From NCBI GenBank assembly GCA_023389135.1, contig JAEWEX010000026.1:1-8331 (forward strand): DNA of 8,331 nucleotides, in the 5' to 3' direction. The notes beneath the pieces were generated by a model, which worked only from the letters and a program-made list of their open reading frames with translations, was not told the DNA's origin and searched no databases. Positions 7,410-8,331 of the stretch are shown here, in pieces. Within the stretch, counting starts at the first letter, position 1. Every line of letters begins with the position of its first letter. Source of the stretch: Pseudomonadota bacterium. Its GTDB lineage: Bacteria; Pseudomonadota; Alphaproteobacteria; Rhizobiales; Methylopilaceae. The position numbers were made by a program, and so were the translations under genes.

Positions 7410-8331
7410 ATGAAGATCGCCGTCGTCGGTACGGGCATTTCGGGCAACGCCGCCGCCTGGGCGCTGGCGCCCCACCACGATGTCACCGTCTACGAGCGCG
7501 AACTGAGGTCCGGCGGACACAGCCACACGGTGGAGGTCGACCATGGCGGACGCACCATCGCGGTCGATACCGGCTTCATCGTCTACAACGAGCTGAACTA
7601 CCCCAACCTCACCGCCCTTTTCGCGCATCTGGGCGTGGCGACGCAGGCGAGCGACATGAGCTTCGCCGTGTCGCTGGACGGCGGACGGCTGGAATGGTCG
7701 GGCAAGGACCTCGGCACCGTGTTCTCGCAGCGCCGGAACGCGCTGTCGCCGTCCTTCCTGCTGATGCTGCGCGACATCCTGCGCTTCAACCGGGTTAGCC
7801 TGGAGGATCGCGCGACCGGCGCGCTGGAGGGCCTGACGCTGGGCCAGTGGCTCGACCGGCGGGGCTTCGGCCAGGCCGTCCGCACCAATTATCTTATGCC
7901 CATGGCCGCCGCGATCTGGTCGATGCCGGCGGCCGACGTGCTCGATTTCCCGGCGTCGAGCCTGATCGCGTTCTTCGAGAACCACCGCCTCGTCCACCGC
8001 GAGCGCCCGCGCTGGCGCACCGTCTCCGGCGGCAGCCGGCGCTACGTGGAGAAGCTGACCGCTCCGTTCCGCGACTGCATCCGCCACGGCGCCGCGGTCG
8101 TCTCGCTCCGCCGCACCGCCGCCGGCGTCGAGGTCAGGGATGCGCTCGGCGACGCCGGTCGATACGATCACGTGGTGGTCGCGACCCATTCCGACGAGGC
8201 CCTGGCCATGCTCGCCGACCCGACGCCCTCCGAGCGAGACATCCTCGGCGCGATCCGCTTTGCGCCCAACGAGGCGGTGCTCCACCGCGACCCGGCGCTC
8301 ATGCCCCGCCGCCGCCGCGCATGGGCTGCAT
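7410..8331 (+). CDS. FAD/NAD-binding oxidoreductase, COG2907-type (partial, runs off the right edge)
   Basis: The first 307 residues of a flavin amine-oxidase-like protein; the 3' end lies outside the window. It opens with a dinucleotide-binding fold, KIAVVGTGISGNAAAWAL (GxGxxG at 7-12), then VTVYERELRSGGHSHT (25-40). DTGFIVYNELNYPNL (53-67) is a hallmark of COG2907 proteins, as is the later VVVATHSDEAL (256-266). TVSGGSRRYVEKL (204-216) is the segment typical of amine-oxidase-fold enzymes. The ATG at 7410 has GGGGAAA at 7399-7405. The reaction is not established for most of the family. In Rhodobacter sphaeroides a flavin amine-oxidase-like member of the RpoE regulon takes part in forming furan-containing fatty acids that quench singlet oxygen, and COG2907 genes often precede DUF1365 and cyclopropane-fatty-acid-synthase-like methyltransferase genes (family knowledge). 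Position right after the photolyase fits that setting. Confidence 0.9.
   Translation, partial: MKIAVVGTGISGNAAAWALAPHHDVTVYERELRSGGHSHTVEVDHGGRTIAVDTGFIVYNELNYPNLTALFAHLGVATQASDMSFAVSLDGGRLEWSGKDLGTVFSQRRNALSPSFLLMLRDILRFNRVSLEDRATGALEGLTLGQWLDRRGFGQAVRTNYLMPMAAAIWSMPAADVLDFPASSLIAFFENHRLVHRERPRWRTVSGGSRRYVEKLTAPFRDCIRHGAAVVSLRRTAAGVEVRDALGDAGRYDHVVVATHSDEALAMLADPTPSERDILGAIRFAPNEAVLHRDPALMPRRRRAWAA

Overview
This 8.3 kb window is very GC-rich bacterial chromosome with almost no non-coding DNA. High GC, GTG starts, 4-bp gene overlaps, a single-domain Cro/XRE-type regulator and an RpoE/ChrR-type promoter in front of a photolyase all point to an alphaproteobacterium (Rhizobiales, Rhodospirillales or Rhodobacterales-like). 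That placement is an inference; there is no rRNA or other marker gene here. No mobile element, CRISPR array, tRNA or rRNA is visible.

Layout. (1) Positions 48-338 (+): a 96-residue helix-turn-helix protein. (2) Positions 332-2109 (-): an acyl-CoA dehydrogenase followed by a TetR-family repressor. The two overlap by 4 bp, and the repressor ends tail-to-tail over the stop of the helix-turn-helix gene. (3) Positions 2110-2211: a 102-bp divergent control region with a perfect palindromic operator candidate (CTAACG-AA-CGTTAG) placed on the -10 regions of two opposed candidate promoters. (4) Positions 2212-5804 (+): the beta (carboxyltransferase) and alpha (biotin carboxylase plus biotin carrier) subunits of a two-subunit acyl-CoA carboxylase of the methylcrotonyl-/geranyl-CoA type, again overlapping by 4 bp. 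(5) Positions 5805-5929: an intergenic region with a strong match to the alphaproteobacterial RpoE (ECF11, ChrR-controlled) promoter. (6) Positions 5930-8331 (+): a class I DNA photolyase and, 19 bp later, a COG2907-type FAD-dependent oxidoreductase that runs off the window.

How the parts fit. The first module looks like a self-contained, TetR-controlled catabolic unit. The dehydrogenase would put an alpha,beta double bond into a (probably branched) acyl-CoA, and the carboxylase would carboxylate the resulting enoyl-CoA. This is the same two-step logic as leucine (Liu) and acyclic terpene (Atu) degradation. The hydratase and lyase that finish those pathways are not in the window. The second module looks like part of a light/singlet-oxygen response: DNA photorepair plus a flavoprotein usually linked to membrane fatty-acid modification, both apparently transcribed from the sigma-E-like promoter.

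Nothing here is clearly a new type of system. The most testable points are the promoter and operator architectures, the substrate of the orphan dehydrogenase-carboxylase pair, and the gene content just beyond the right edge.
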